64,000 bases of DNA from CAVQWT01 sp963717705 (GTDB taxonomy: Bacteria > Pseudomonadota > Gammaproteobacteria > Burkholderiales > Casimicrobiaceae): the NCBI GenBank assembly GCA_963717705.1, contig CAVQWT010000002.1, positions 62,001 to 126,000 on the forward strand, read 5' to 3'. The notes under the pieces are model-generated. The model had not been told where the DNA came from and made no database searches. It saw only the letters and a program-made list of their open reading frames with translations. Of this stretch, positions 33,635-43,189 are shown one piece after another. Within the stretch, counting starts at the first letter, position 1, and each line of letters begins with the position of its first letter. The position numbers and the translations under genes are program-made.

Positions 33635-34615
33635 ATGCGAATCGTCATCACCGGCGGCGCCGGCTTCCTCGGGTCACGCCTCGCCCGCGCGCTGCTGGCG
33701 CGGGGCACGCTGACCGACGCCCGTGGCCAGGTGCGCACGCTCCGCGAAATCGTCCTCGTCGATGTTGTCGCCGCCATCGACTTCGACGACCCGCGCGTGC
33801 GCGTCGTGGCCGGCGACATCGCCGACCGCGCCGTCGTCGACGCGGCGGTCACCCCCGACACCGCCAGCGTGTTCCACCTCGCCGCCGTCGTCAGCGGGCA
33901 GGCCGAGGCCGAGTTCGACATCGGGATGCGCGTCAACCTCGACGCGACCCGGCACCTGCTCGAGCGCTGCCGACGGATGAGCGAGCCGCCGAAGTTCGTG
34001 TTCACGAGCTCGATCGCGGTGTTCGGCGGCACACTGCCGGACCCGGTCCCCGACGACGCCGCGCTGACGCCACAGTCCTCGTACGGCACGCAGAAGGCGA
34101 TCGGCGAGCTGCTGGTCCACGACCTGTCGCGCAAGGGCATGATCGACGGCCGCTCGCTGCGCCTGCCGACGATCACCGTGCGCCCCGGCCGGCCGAACAA
34201 GGCCGCGTCTTCGTTCGCCAGCGGCATCATCCGCGAGCCCCTCGCGGGCGAGCGCGCCGTGTGTCCGGTGTCGCCGCAGACGAGGATGTGGGTGTCGTCG
34301 CCGCGCGCGGCGATCGACAACCTGATCGTCGGGCACGAGGCGCCGGCGGCCGCGTTCGCGACGCGCCGCTCGATCAGCGTTCCGGGCATCAGCGTGGGCG
34401 TCGGCGACATGGCGGCGGCGCTGCGCCGCGTGGCCGGCGACGTCGTCGCCGACCGCATCGACTGGCGGCCCGACCCGGCGATCGAGCGCATCGTCTCCAC
34501 CTGGCCGGCGGCCTTCGCCGCCACGCTGGGACGCTCGCTCGGCATGCGGGCCGACCGCGACTTCGACGCCATCGTCGCGGCCTACGTCGAGAACCAGCGG
34601 CCCCGCGCGAAGTGA
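33635..34615 (+). CDS. denD: D-erythronate dehydrogenase-like extended SDR
   Basis: Extended SDR with 'ITGGAGFLGSRLARALLARG' for NAD, 'VFHLAAVVSGQAEAEFDIGMRVN', 'SSIAVFGG' and the catalytic Tyr-x-x-x-Lys 'SSYGTQKAIGELLV'. The overall pattern, including 'SLRLPTITVRPGRPNKAASSFASGIIREPLAGE', matches D-erythronate dehydrogenase (DenD), which oxidises D-erythronate at C2 in C4 sugar-acid catabolism. The partner genes (kinase, isomerase, decarboxylase) are not in this window, so the symbol rests on similarity alone. 326 residues. Confidence 0.85.
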   Translation: MRIVITGGAGFLGSRLARALLARGTLTDARGQVRTLREIVLVDVVAAIDFDDPRVRVVAGDIADRAVVDAAVTPDTASVFHLAAVVSGQAEAEFDIGMRVNLDATRHLLERCRRMSEPPKFVFTSSIAVFGGTLPDPVPDDAALTPQSSYGTQKAIGELLVHDLSRKGMIDGRSLRLPTITVRPGRPNKAASSFASGIIREPLAGERAVCPVSPQTRMWVSSPRAAIDNLIVGHEAPAAAFATRRSISVPGISVGVGDMAAALRRVAGDVVADRIDWRPDPAIERIVSTWPAAFAATLGRSLGMRADRDFDAIVAAYVENQRPRAK

Positions 34616-34637
34616 GCCGGTCCGCGGCGACGCCGCG

Positions 34638-35621
<984 letters not shown>

Positions 35622-35651
35622 GGCGCCTCGGCGGTTCGTCCCATCGCGGCG

Positions 35652-35707
35652 ATTATGCCGCAACGCGCCACGGCGCCTTGATGCGCGGCGCGCCCCGGCC
35701 GCATAAT
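35652..35707. promoter_or_regulatory. Divergent promoters of dusA and the TRAP binding-protein gene
   Basis: A CATAAT box faces each way: 35652-35657 on the minus strand toward dusA and 35702-35707 on the plus strand toward the TRAP gene (ATG 35769). The -35 elements are not evident. Confidence 0.4.
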
Positions 35708-35768
35708 GGTCCGGATCGACCCCACCCCACGGCGACGCCAGATCGCCCCACCTCCCGGAGGAACCTTC

Positions 35769-36779
35769 ATGTCGAATTGGTCCCGCATCGTCTCCGCAGC
35801 GTTCGCGCTGGCGGCCGCCGTCGCCCTCCCCGGCGTCGCGTCCGCGCAGCAGCCGATCATCGTCAAGTTCAGCCACGTCGTCGCCGTCGACACGCCGAAG
35901 GGCAAGGGCGCCGAGAGGTTCAAGCAGCTGGCCGAGGAACGCACCAAGGGCCGCGTCAAGGTCGAGGTCTACCCCAACTCGACGCTGTACAAGGACGGCG
36001 AGGAGTTGGAGGCGCTGCAGCTCGGCGCCGTGCAGATGCTCGCTCCGTCGCTTGCCAAGTTCGGCCCGCTGGGCGTTCGCGAGTTCGAGGTGTTCGACCT
36101 GCCGATGATGTTCGACGACAACACGCAACTGCGCGCGGTCACCGACGGTCCGGTGGGCACCGGGCTCTTCAGGAAGCTCGACGCCAAGGGCATCACGGGC
36201 CTCGCGTACTGGGACAACGGCCTCAAGGTGATGAGCGCCAACAAGCCGCTGCGAACACCCGACGACATGAAGGGCCTGAAGATGCGCATCCAGTCGTCCA
36301 AGGTGCTGACCGACCAGATGCGCGCGCTGGGCGCGCTGCCGCAGGTGATGGCGTTCTCGGAGGTCTACCAGGCGATGCAGACCGGTGTCGTCGACGGCTC
36401 GGAGAACACGCCGTCGAACATGTACACGCAGAAGCATCACGAGGTGCAGAAGTACATCGCGCTGACCAATCACGGCTACATCGGCTACGCGGTGATCACC
36501 AACAAGAAGTTCTGGGATGCGCTGCCTGCCGACATCCGCACGATTCTCGAAGGCGCGATGGCCGACGCGACGAAGTACACCAACGAGATCGCGCAGAAGG
36601 AGAACGACGACGCGCTGGCGGCGATCCGCAAGTCGGGCCGCAGCGAGGTGATCGAGCTGACCGATGCGCAGAAGGCCGCGTGGAAGAAGGCGCTGGTGCC
36701 GGTGCACCGCGAGAACGAGGCCCGCGTCGGCAAGGACACCATCGAAGCCGTGTACAAGACGACCGGCTTCAAGCCCTGA
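35769..36779 (+). CDS. TRAP transporter solute-binding protein (DctP family), orphan
   Basis: Periplasmic binding protein with a signal peptide (cleavage ASA|QQP) and the DctP pattern: 'IIVKFSHVVAVDTPKGKGAERFKQLAEERTKGRVKVEVYPN', 'GLKMRIQSSKV', and 'EVYQAMQTGVVDGSENTPSNMYTQK' with the ligand Arg in 'KMRIQ'. It probably captures a carboxylate. No small or large TRAP permease gene adjoins it; a complete set with its own binding protein lies 7 kb away. AGGAG precedes the ATG. It heads an acyl-CoA catabolic block. 336 residues. Confidence 0.92.
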   Translation: MSNWSRIVSAAFALAAAVALPGVASAQQPIIVKFSHVVAVDTPKGKGAERFKQLAEERTKGRVKVEVYPNSTLYKDGEELEALQLGAVQMLAPSLAKFGPLGVREFEVFDLPMMFDDNTQLRAVTDGPVGTGLFRKLDAKGITGLAYWDNGLKVMSANKPLRTPDDMKGLKMRIQSSKVLTDQMRALGALPQVMAFSEVYQAMQTGVVDGSENTPSNMYTQKHHEVQKYIALTNHGYIGYAVITNKKFWDALPADIRTILEGAMADATKYTNEIAQKENDDALAAIRKSGRSEVIELTDAQKAAWKKALVPVHRENEARVGKDTIEAVYKTTGFKP

Positions 36780-36889
36780 CCGGACGCCGCGGACGACGCG
36801 CCCGCGGTGACGAGCCGCGCGCCGGCGGCTGCGGCAACGCAACGCGCGCCGTCTCTGCCTCCGCCTCGGCGACCCCGGACCCGCCTCCC

Positions 36890-38050
36890 ATGTCGACCAC
36901 CCCCGATCCGCATCAGGACCTCCGCGACGCCGTCCGCGACCTCTGCGCGCAGTTTCCCGCCGAGTACTTCCGCCGCATCGACGAAGCTCGCGGGTATCCC
37001 GTGGAGTTCGTCGACGCGCTGACGAAGGCCGGCTGGCTCGCCGCGCTGATCCCGCAGGAGTACGGCGGTTCCGGCCTCGGGCTCACCGAGGCGTCGGTCA
37101 TCATGGAGGAGATCAACCGCTGCGGCGGCAACTCCGGCGCCTGCCACGGCCAGATGTACAACATGGGCACGCTGCTGCGCCACGGGTCGGACGCGCAGAA
37201 GCGGCATTACCTGCCGAAGATCGCCAGCGGCGAGCTGCGGCTGCAGTCGATGGCGGTCACCGAGCCGACCACCGGCACCGACACCACGAAGATCCGCACG
37301 ACCGCCGTGAAGAAAGGCGACCGCTACGTCGTCAACGGCCAGAAGGTGTGGATCTCACGCGTCCAGCACTCGGACCTGATGATCCTGCTCGCGCGGACGA
37401 CTCCGGTCGACCAGTCGGCGAAGAAGTCCGAGGGCATGTCGATCTTCCTCGTCGACATCCGCGACGCCGTCCGCCAGGGCATGGCGGTGAAGCCGATCGC
37501 CAACATGGTCAACCACGAGACCAACGAGCTTTTCTTCGACAACCTCGAGATCCCGGCCGAGAACCTGATCGGCCAGGAAGGCAAGGGCTTCAAGTACATC
37601 CTCGACGGCCTCAACGCCGAGCGCACGCTGATCGCCGCCGAGTGCATCGGCGATGGCTACTGGTTCATCGACAAGGTGGTCGCCTACACGAAGGAGCGCG
37701 TCGTGTTCGGCCGCCCGATCGGCCAGAACCAGGGCGTGCAGTTCCCGATCGCCCGCGCGCACGTCAACGTCGAGGCGGCCAGCCTGATGCGCTACAGGGC
37801 CTGCGCGCTGTTCGACGCGCATCAACCCTGCGGCGCCGAAGCCAACATGGCCAAGCTCCTCGCCGCCGACGCGTCGTGGGAGGCGGCGAACGCCTGCCTG
37901 CAGTTCCACGGCGGCTTCGGCTTTGCCGTCGAATACGACGTCGAGCGCAAGTTCCGCGAGACGCGTCTCTACCAGGTGGCGCCGATCTCGACCAACCTCA
38001 TCCTGTCGTACGTCGCCGAGCACGTGCTGGGCCTGCCGCGCTCGTTCTGA
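36890..38050 (+). CDS. Acyl-CoA dehydrogenase
   Basis: FAD-dependent oxidation of an acyl-CoA to the enoyl-CoA. Motifs: 'IPQEYGGSGLGLTEASVIMEEINR', 'MAVTEPTTGTDTTKIRT', 'YVVNGQKVWIS' and 'QFHGGFGFAVEYDVERKFRETRLYQVAPIS'. The usual C-terminal 'YEGT' catalytic Glu site reads 'YQVAPIS' here. A Glu in 'LNAERTLIAAE' occupies the helix-G position used by isovaleryl-CoA dehydrogenases, so it may act as the base. 386 residues. The CoA-transferase gene starts 11 nt downstream. Confidence 0.93.
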   Translation: MSTTPDPHQDLRDAVRDLCAQFPAEYFRRIDEARGYPVEFVDALTKAGWLAALIPQEYGGSGLGLTEASVIMEEINRCGGNSGACHGQMYNMGTLLRHGSDAQKRHYLPKIASGELRLQSMAVTEPTTGTDTTKIRTTAVKKGDRYVVNGQKVWISRVQHSDLMILLARTTPVDQSAKKSEGMSIFLVDIRDAVRQGMAVKPIANMVNHETNELFFDNLEIPAENLIGQEGKGFKYILDGLNAERTLIAAECIGDGYWFIDKVVAYTKERVVFGRPIGQNQGVQFPIARAHVNVEAASLMRYRACALFDAHQPCGAEANMAKLLAADASWEAANACLQFHGGFGFAVEYDVERKFRETRLYQVAPISTNLILSYVAEHVLGLPRSF

Positions 38051-38061
38051 GCGACGCCGCG

Positions 38062-39240
38062 ATGCGCCCGCTCTCCGGCCTCACCGTCGTCACGCTCGAG
38101 CACGCGATCGCGGCGCCGTTTTGCACGCGACAGCTGGCCGACCTCGGCGCGCGCGTGATCAAGATCGAGCGCCCGGGCACCGGCGACTTCGCGCGCGGCT
38201 ACGACGAGCGCGTGCGCGGCCTCGCGTCGCATTTCGTCTGGACCAACCGCGGCAAGGAGAGCCTGACGCTCGACGTCAAGCACCCCGACGCGGCGCCGAT
38301 CCTGGCGGCGCTGGTCGACCGCGCCGACGTGCTGGTGCAGAACCTGGCACCCGGCGCGGCGGCGCGGCTCGGCCTGTCCTGGGCGTCGCTGGCGCCGACG
38401 CATCCGCGCCTCGTCGTCTGCGACATCTCGGGCTACGGCGCCGACGGCCCGTACCGCGACAAGAAGGCCTACGACCTGCTGATCCAGAGCGAATCGGGGT
38501 TCCTGTCGATCACCGGCTCGCCCGACGCGCCGGCGAAGGCCGGCTGCTCGATCGCCGACATCGCCGCCGGCATGTACGCATACAGCAACATCCTGGCCGC
38601 GCTGCTGCAGCGCGGGCAGACCGGCCGCGGCGTCTCCATCGACGTGTCGATGCTGGAGAGCATGGTCGAGTGGATGAGCTATCCGCTGTACTACGCCTAC
38701 GACGGCGCGCCGCCGCCGCCGCGCGCGGGCGCCGCGCACGCGACCATCTACCCGTACGGGCCCTTTCCCGCCGGCGACGGCAAGGTGATCATGCTGGGCC
38801 TTCAGAACGAGCGCGAGTGGGCGGCCTTCTGCGCCGACGTGCTGCGCCAGCCGGCGCTGGCGACCGACGAGCGCTTCGCGTCGAACTCGCGGCGCACCGC
38901 GGCGCGCGAGGCGCTGCACGCCATCGTCGTCGCCGCGTTCGCGCCGCTCACCGCCGACCAGGTCGTCGAACGGCTCGACGCCGCGCAGATCGCCAACGCG
39001 CGGCTCAACGACATGCGCGAGGTGTGGGCGCATCCGCAGCTCGCGGCGCGCCGGCGCTGGGCCGACGTCGGGACCTCCGCGGGCCCGGTGCGCGCGCCGC
39101 TGCCGCCCGGGCTGCCCACCGAGCCGCCGCCGCGGATGGACCCGGTGCCGGCGCTCGGCGAGCACACCGATTCCATCCTGCGCGAGCTGGGCTGCGACGA
39201 CGCGCGGATCGCGCGGCTGCGCGCCGCCGGCGTGGTCTGA
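38062..39240 (+). CDS. CaiB/BaiF (class III) CoA-transferase
   Basis: Moves CoA between carboxylic acids. Family landmarks: 'LSGLTVVTLEHAIAAPFCTRQLADLGARVIKIERPGTGDFAR', 'WTNRGKESLTLDVK', 'DISGYGADGPYRDKKAYDLLIQSESG' and the catalytic Asp in 'CSIADIAAGMYAYSNILAALLQR'. 392 residues, start ATG 38062. It probably activates an organic acid that the preceding acyl-CoA dehydrogenase oxidises (inference from gene order). Confidence 0.94.
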   Translation: MRPLSGLTVVTLEHAIAAPFCTRQLADLGARVIKIERPGTGDFARGYDERVRGLASHFVWTNRGKESLTLDVKHPDAAPILAALVDRADVLVQNLAPGAAARLGLSWASLAPTHPRLVVCDISGYGADGPYRDKKAYDLLIQSESGFLSITGSPDAPAKAGCSIADIAAGMYAYSNILAALLQRGQTGRGVSIDVSMLESMVEWMSYPLYYAYDGAPPPPRAGAAHATIYPYGPFPAGDGKVIMLGLQNEREWAAFCADVLRQPALATDERFASNSRRTAAREALHAIVVAAFAPLTADQVVERLDAAQIANARLNDMREVWAHPQLAARRRWADVGTSAGPVRAPLPPGLPTEPPPRMDPVPALGEHTDSILRELGCDDARIARLRAAGVV

Positions 39241-39280
39241 CCCTGCTCAAGCGGGCCATGCGCCCGCCGTCGACGCGCCC

Positions 39281-39346
39281 CGCCAACCTCCCGCCAACCT
39301 CCCGCCAACCTCCCGCCAACCTCCCGCCAACCTCCCGCCAACCTCC
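39281..39346 (+). repeat. Six perfect copies of an 11-bp tandem repeat
   Basis: The unit cgccaacctcc is repeated six times without error between the CoA-transferase stop and the MmgE/PrpD start. Eleven bp is about one helical turn. There is no spacer variation, so it is not a CRISPR. Confidence 0.95.
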
Positions 39347-39375
39347 CGCCCGCCGAACTCCTTCCGAGCCTGACG

Positions 39376-40752
39376 ATGTCCGCCCCCGACCCCAATCCCT
39401 CCGCCACGCTGGCGCGCTTCGCCGCCGGCCTTCGCTTCGACGACCTGCCCGCCGCCGTCGTCCGCCGCGCCGAGGACCTGCTGCTCGACTGGTTCGGCTC
39501 GGCGCTCGCCGGCCGGGGCGCGCGCGCCGTCGAGGCCATCGACCGCGTCGCCGTCGCCATGGGTCCCGCGCAGGGGCCGTCGGAGGTGCTGACGTCGCGG
39601 CGCTCGACCAGCCCGCTGTTCGCGGCGATGGTCAACGGCGCCGCGTCGCACTTCGCCGAGCAGGACGACGTGCACAACGGCTCGGTGTTCCATCCCGCCG
39701 CGGTCGTGTTCCCGCCCGCGCTCGCGGTCGCGCAGGCGACCGGCGCGTCCGGCCGCGAGCTCCTCACCGCCGCCGTCGCCGGCTACGAAGTCGGCATCCG
39801 CGTCGGCGAATTCCTCGGCCGCTCGCACTACCGGGTGTTCCACACGACCGGCACCGCGGGCACCGTCGCCGCGGCCGCGGCGACCGGTCGGCTGCTGAAC
39901 CTCTCGGCGGACGCCATGCTGCACGCGTTCGGCTCCGCCGGCACGCAGGCGGCGGGACTGTGGGAATTCCTGCGCGACGCGGCGGACTCCAAGCAGCTGC
40001 ACACGGCCAAGGCAGCGGCCGACGGCCTGCTGGCCGCGTACCTCGCGCGCGAAGGGTTCACGGGGGCGAAGCGCATCCTCGAAGGCCCTCAGGGCATGGC
40101 CGCCGGCATGTCGAGCGACGCCGATCCCGCGCGGCTCACCGACGGCCTCGGCACGCGCTGGGCGCTGGCCGAGACGTCGTTCAAGTTCCACGCCTCGTGC
40201 CGGCACACGCACCCGGCCGCCGACGCACTGCTGCAGCTCGTGACCGCGCACGACCTGGCGCCCGGGCAGATCGCACGGGTGACGGCGCGGGTGCACCAGG
40301 CGGCGATCGACGTGCTCGGCCCGGTCGTCGACCCGCAGACCGTCCACCAGGCGAAGTTCTCGATGGGCACGGTGCTCGCGCTGATTGCGGTGCACCGCCG
40401 CGCCGGCCTCGCCGAGTTCGAATTGCACTTCCGCGATCCGGCGATCGTCGCGCTGCGGGAGCGCGTGCACATGGTGCACGACGCCGAGGTCGAGGCCGCG
40501 TATCCGAAGCGGTGGATCGGCAAGGTCGAGGTCGAGACGACCGACGGCCGCACGCTCGCCGCGCGCGTCGACGAGCCCAAGGGCGACCCGGGCAACACGC
40601 TGACCCGCGACGAGCTCGTCGCCAAGGCGCTCTCGTTGGCCGCGCACGCGGACGCCGCCACCGACGCCGAGGTACGCGCGATCGCCGGCCGCGTGTTCGC
40701 GCTGGCCGACGCGCCGCGCGTCGTGCGGCTGCTCGAGCCCGCGGGCCGCTGA
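39376..40752 (+). CDS. MmgE/PrpD family protein
   Basis: Members include 2-methylcitrate dehydratase PrpD, iminodisuccinate epimerase and cis-aconitate decarboxylase. Signature parts: 'DWFGSALAGRGARAVEA', 'NGAASHFAEQDDVHNGSVFHPAAVVFPPALA', 'AVAGYEVGIRVGEFLG', 'FHTTGTAGTVAAAAATGRLLNL', 'FHASCRHTHPAADALL' and 'AKFSMGTVLALI'. 458 residues. The neighbours (CoA-transferase, acyl-CoA dehydrogenase, TRAP binding protein) suggest dehydration or decarboxylation of a C4-C6 di- or tricarboxylate, but the substrate is not known. Confidence 0.92.
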   Translation: MSAPDPNPSATLARFAAGLRFDDLPAAVVRRAEDLLLDWFGSALAGRGARAVEAIDRVAVAMGPAQGPSEVLTSRRSTSPLFAAMVNGAASHFAEQDDVHNGSVFHPAAVVFPPALAVAQATGASGRELLTAAVAGYEVGIRVGEFLGRSHYRVFHTTGTAGTVAAAAATGRLLNLSADAMLHAFGSAGTQAAGLWEFLRDAADSKQLHTAKAAADGLLAAYLAREGFTGAKRILEGPQGMAAGMSSDADPARLTDGLGTRWALAETSFKFHASCRHTHPAADALLQLVTAHDLAPGQIARVTARVHQAAIDVLGPVVDPQTVHQAKFSMGTVLALIAVHRRAGLAEFELHFRDPAIVALRERVHMVHDAEVEAAYPKRWIGKVEVETTDGRTLAARVDEPKGDPGNTLTRDELVAKALSLAAHADAATDAEVRAIAGRVFALADAPRVVRLLEPAGR

Positions 40753-40873
40753 CGCGCCGCCCCTCCCCCGGAATCGCAGCAGCCATCCCGCAGAATTGCC
40801 TGAGCCGCCCGAGCCGCCCGATCCCCAGGCTCACTCCGATCCACCGGGACTCCCGACCACTCCAGCCAAGCCG

Positions 40874-41518
40874 ATGACCTCGCCAACCATTCCCGTCCCG
40901 CCGTCCACCAACCGCTTCGACGCCAGCGCCGCGACCTGGGACAGCGATCCCGCGAAGGTCGAGCGCGCCCGCGCCGTCGCCGACGCGATCCTGCGCGAAG
41001 TGAAGCTCGACCCGTCGATGCGCGCGCTCGAGTTCGGCGCCGGCACCGGGCTCCTCGGCTTCATGCTGCGCCCGCGCATCGGCGAGCTCACGCTGACCGA
41101 CGTGTCCGACGGCATGCTTGCGGTCGCGACGGCCAAGATCGACGCGTCCGGCGACCCGCGCGTGCGCGCGCTGAAGCTCGACCTCGTCGCCGATCCGCTT
41201 CCTGCCGAGCGCTGGGACCTGGCTTTTTCGCTGATGACGCTGCACCACGTCGCCGACACCGACGCCATCCTGCGCCGCCTGCACGCGGTGCTGTCGCCGT
41301 CGGGCACGCTGTGCATCGCCGACCTCGACGCCGAGGACGGGTCGTTCCACGGCGCGGGGTTCGACGGCCACCACGGCTTCGACCGCGGACGGCTTTCGGC
41401 GCAGGCGCGGGCGGCGGGATTCCGGTCGGTCGCGTTCAGCACCGCGTTCGTGATGAACAAGGCGCGCGACGGCGTCGAGCGCAGCTACCCGATCTTCCTG
41501 ATGGTCGCGACGGCCTGA
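40874..41518 (+). CDS. Class I SAM-dependent methyltransferase
   Basis: 'FDASAATWDSDPAKVERARAVADAI' leads into motif I 'ALEFGAGTGLLGFML', followed by acidic motif 'TLTDVSDGMLAVA' and 'DLAFSLMTLHHVADTDAILRRLHAVLSPSGTLCIADLD'. This is the UbiE/Methyltransf_11-type arrangement. Substrate unknown. 214 residues from ATG 40874; a TTG at 40796 in the same frame would only add a Pro-rich lead. Last gene of the block that starts at 35769. Confidence 0.88.
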   Translation: MTSPTIPVPPSTNRFDASAATWDSDPAKVERARAVADAILREVKLDPSMRALEFGAGTGLLGFMLRPRIGELTLTDVSDGMLAVATAKIDASGDPRVRALKLDLVADPLPAERWDLAFSLMTLHHVADTDAILRRLHAVLSPSGTLCIADLDAEDGSFHGAGFDGHHGFDRGRLSAQARAAGFRSVAFSTAFVMNKARDGVERSYPIFLMVATA

Positions 41519-41558
41519 AGTTCGCCGCCGATCCGGCCGGCGCGCAACGCCGCGGCCG

Positions 41559-41623
41559 CGCCGCACGACCGCCGCACGACCGCCGCACGACCGCCGCACA
41601 CCGCCGCACGAACGCCGCACGAT
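41559..41623 (+). repeat. Degenerate 11-bp tandem repeat (about six units)
   Basis: The unit cgccgcacgac is repeated about six times with small changes and one 10-bp unit, between the methyltransferase and VOC stop codons. The unit length equals that of the unrelated array at 39281-39346. Confidence 0.85.
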
Positions 41624-41671
41624 CGCGTCGTCGGCAGCCGCAGCGGCCGCCGGCGTGCGGCCCGCCGCGGG

Positions 41672-42058
41672 TCAGCCTGCGGCGTAGGTCGACACCTCGA
41701 TCAGGTTGAGGTCGGGGTCGCGGAAATAAACCGAGCGGATCGGCCCCGTCGCCCCGGTGCGCATCACCGGCCCCTCGATGATCGCCACGCCGCAGGTGGC
41801 GAGATGCGCGATCGCCTCGTCGAGCGGCACCGCGGCGATCAGGCAGAGGTCGGCCGAGCCCGGGGTCGGTGCCTGTGCCTTGGGCTCGAACTCGCGCCCG
41901 GCGGGGTGCAGGTTGATCTTCTGCGCGCCGAAGGCGAGCGCCTTGCGGCCGCCGGCGAAGGTGACGACGTCCATGCCCAGCACGCGCGCATAGAACGCGC
42001 AGCTCGCGTCGACGTCGCGGACGGTGAGCACCAGGTGATCGAGGCGGTCGATTTTCAT
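41672..42058 (-). CDS. VOC (glyoxalase/dioxygenase) superfamily protein
   Basis: One-domain VOC protein of 128 residues: 'KIDRLDHLVLTVRDVDASCAFYARVLGM' with the first metal His in DHLVL, and 'YFRDPDLNLIEVSTY' carrying the final Glu ligand. Typical neighbours of this kind are glyoxalases or bleomycin-resistance-like proteins; the substrate is unknown. A TAAAAT box at 42149-42154 (minus) may drive it. Divergent from the Pro-rich protein gene. Confidence 0.9.
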   Translation of the reverse strand: MKIDRLDHLVLTVRDVDASCAFYARVLGMDVVTFAGGRKALAFGAQKINLHPAGREFEPKAQAPTPGSADLCLIAAVPLDEAIAHLATCGVAIIEGPVMRTGATGPIRSVYFRDPDLNLIEVSTYAAG

Positions 42059-42200
42059 TCTGCAAGGGTCCTGGGCCGGGAGGAGTGGGGAACGCGGTGG
42101 CGCCGCGGAACGCCGTCCACCGGCGCCGGTCTCACCACTGCCTACACCATTTTACCGATGCATCGCCCGGGCGGCGGGAAGGGCCCGCGACGACATTCGT

Positions 42201-42206
42201 TATCAT
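42201..42206 (+). promoter_or_regulatory. Candidate -10 box (TATCAT) for the Pro-rich protein gene
   Basis: TATCAT ends 7 nt before the GTG start at 42214, again implying a very short or absent leader. Confidence 0.35.
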
Positions 42207-42213
42207 CGCCCCG

Positions 42214-43125
42214 GTGCACTACACCCTGAACGAGCCGCCCCGCCGGCACGACGTCGTCACGATCCCGGTCCTCTGGCTGGCGATCGTGCTGTCGCTGCTC
42301 GTCCACCTGCTGGCGCTGCTGACGCTCCCGGCGGCGCTCCGCCCGAAGGATCCGCAGATCGGCCAGCGCGACGGCAAGGCGGGCACGCTGGTCGCCACGC
42401 TGGCCCCGCGGGCCACCCCGCAGGCGAGCCTGCCTGCGCCCAGCACGCCGGCCCCGCCCCCGCAGGCCCAGCCGGAACCGACGCCCGTGCCTTCGCGCCG
42501 GCCGCCGCCCCCGGCGCCGTCGCGCCCGCCTTCGCGCCCTCCGGTGCTCGCCGCGCCGGCTTCGCCCGCTCCGCCGGCGCCGCCGGTGGAACCACCCAAG
42601 GCCGCCCCGGCGCCCCCGCGCCCGCCGCAGGAGACCGACCTCGCCGCCTACATCGAATCGAGGCGCCGCGCGCGTGGCGAGACCACGACGTCGTCGGGCG
42701 ACGGCAGCACCGCCAACGCGCCGCCGGCGGAAACCGAGATCGAGCGGCGCAACCGGATCGTGGCGGCGAATCTTGGGGGCAACGAGCGGCCGACCTTCGG
42801 CACCGAGGCGCGCGGCGGCGGCGGCATCTTCCAGATCCGGCGCATCGGCTACCTGGACGCCGAGTTCGTCTTCAACGGCTGGAGCAAGGACATCAAGCGG
42901 CAGACCAAGCAGGTGATCGAGGTCCGCCGCGGCGACGCGCCCGACATCCGGGTCGCGATGATCCGCCGGATGATCGCGATCATCCGCGAGACGCAGGACG
43001 GCGACTTCGTCTGGCTGTCCAACCGGCGCGGACAGCTGACGATGTCGGCGCGTCCCGCCGACAACGACAAGCTCGAGGCTTTCCTGATGGACGAGTTCTT
43101 CGGCGATCCGCAGCGGCCGAACTGA
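42214..43125 (+). CDS. TonB-like proline-rich envelope protein
   Basis: One N-terminal transmembrane helix ('IPVLWLAIVLSLLVHLLALLTLP', residues 19-41) is followed by a long Pro/Ala-rich region (60-150), able to span the periplasm, and a charged C-terminal domain ('FQIRRIGYLDAEFVFNGWSKDIKRQ', 'MIAIIRETQDGDFVWLSNRRG'). The layout resembles TonB/TolA, but the C-terminal domain lacks the usual TonB Y-P motif, so energy transduction is uncertain. The GTG start is the first before the membrane helix. 303 residues. Confidence 0.75.
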   Translation: MHYTLNEPPRRHDVVTIPVLWLAIVLSLLVHLLALLTLPAALRPKDPQIGQRDGKAGTLVATLAPRATPQASLPAPSTPAPPPQAQPEPTPVPSRRPPPPAPSRPPSRPPVLAAPASPAPPAPPVEPPKAAPAPPRPPQETDLAAYIESRRRARGETTTSSGDGSTANAPPAETEIERRNRIVAANLGGNERPTFGTEARGGGGIFQIRRIGYLDAEFVFNGWSKDIKRQTKQVIEVRRGDAPDIRVAMIRRMIAIIRETQDGDFVWLSNRRGQLTMSARPADNDKLEAFLMDEFFGDPQRPN

Positions 43126-43189
43126 AGCCGGCCGCGGCGCCGGTTCGCCGCGCTGCCGGGCCGCGAAGTGAACGGCGCCGGGCCTCGGC

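Noticed and set aside
39281..39346. CRISPR-like array
   Set aside because: The units are 11 bp and contiguous with no unique spacers, and no cas genes are present.
37923..40877. 984-codon plus-strand open frame over the CoA-transferase and MmgE/PrpD genes
   Set aside because: Its composition is Arg/Ala/Gly with no domain, and it overlaps two well-supported genes in another frame.
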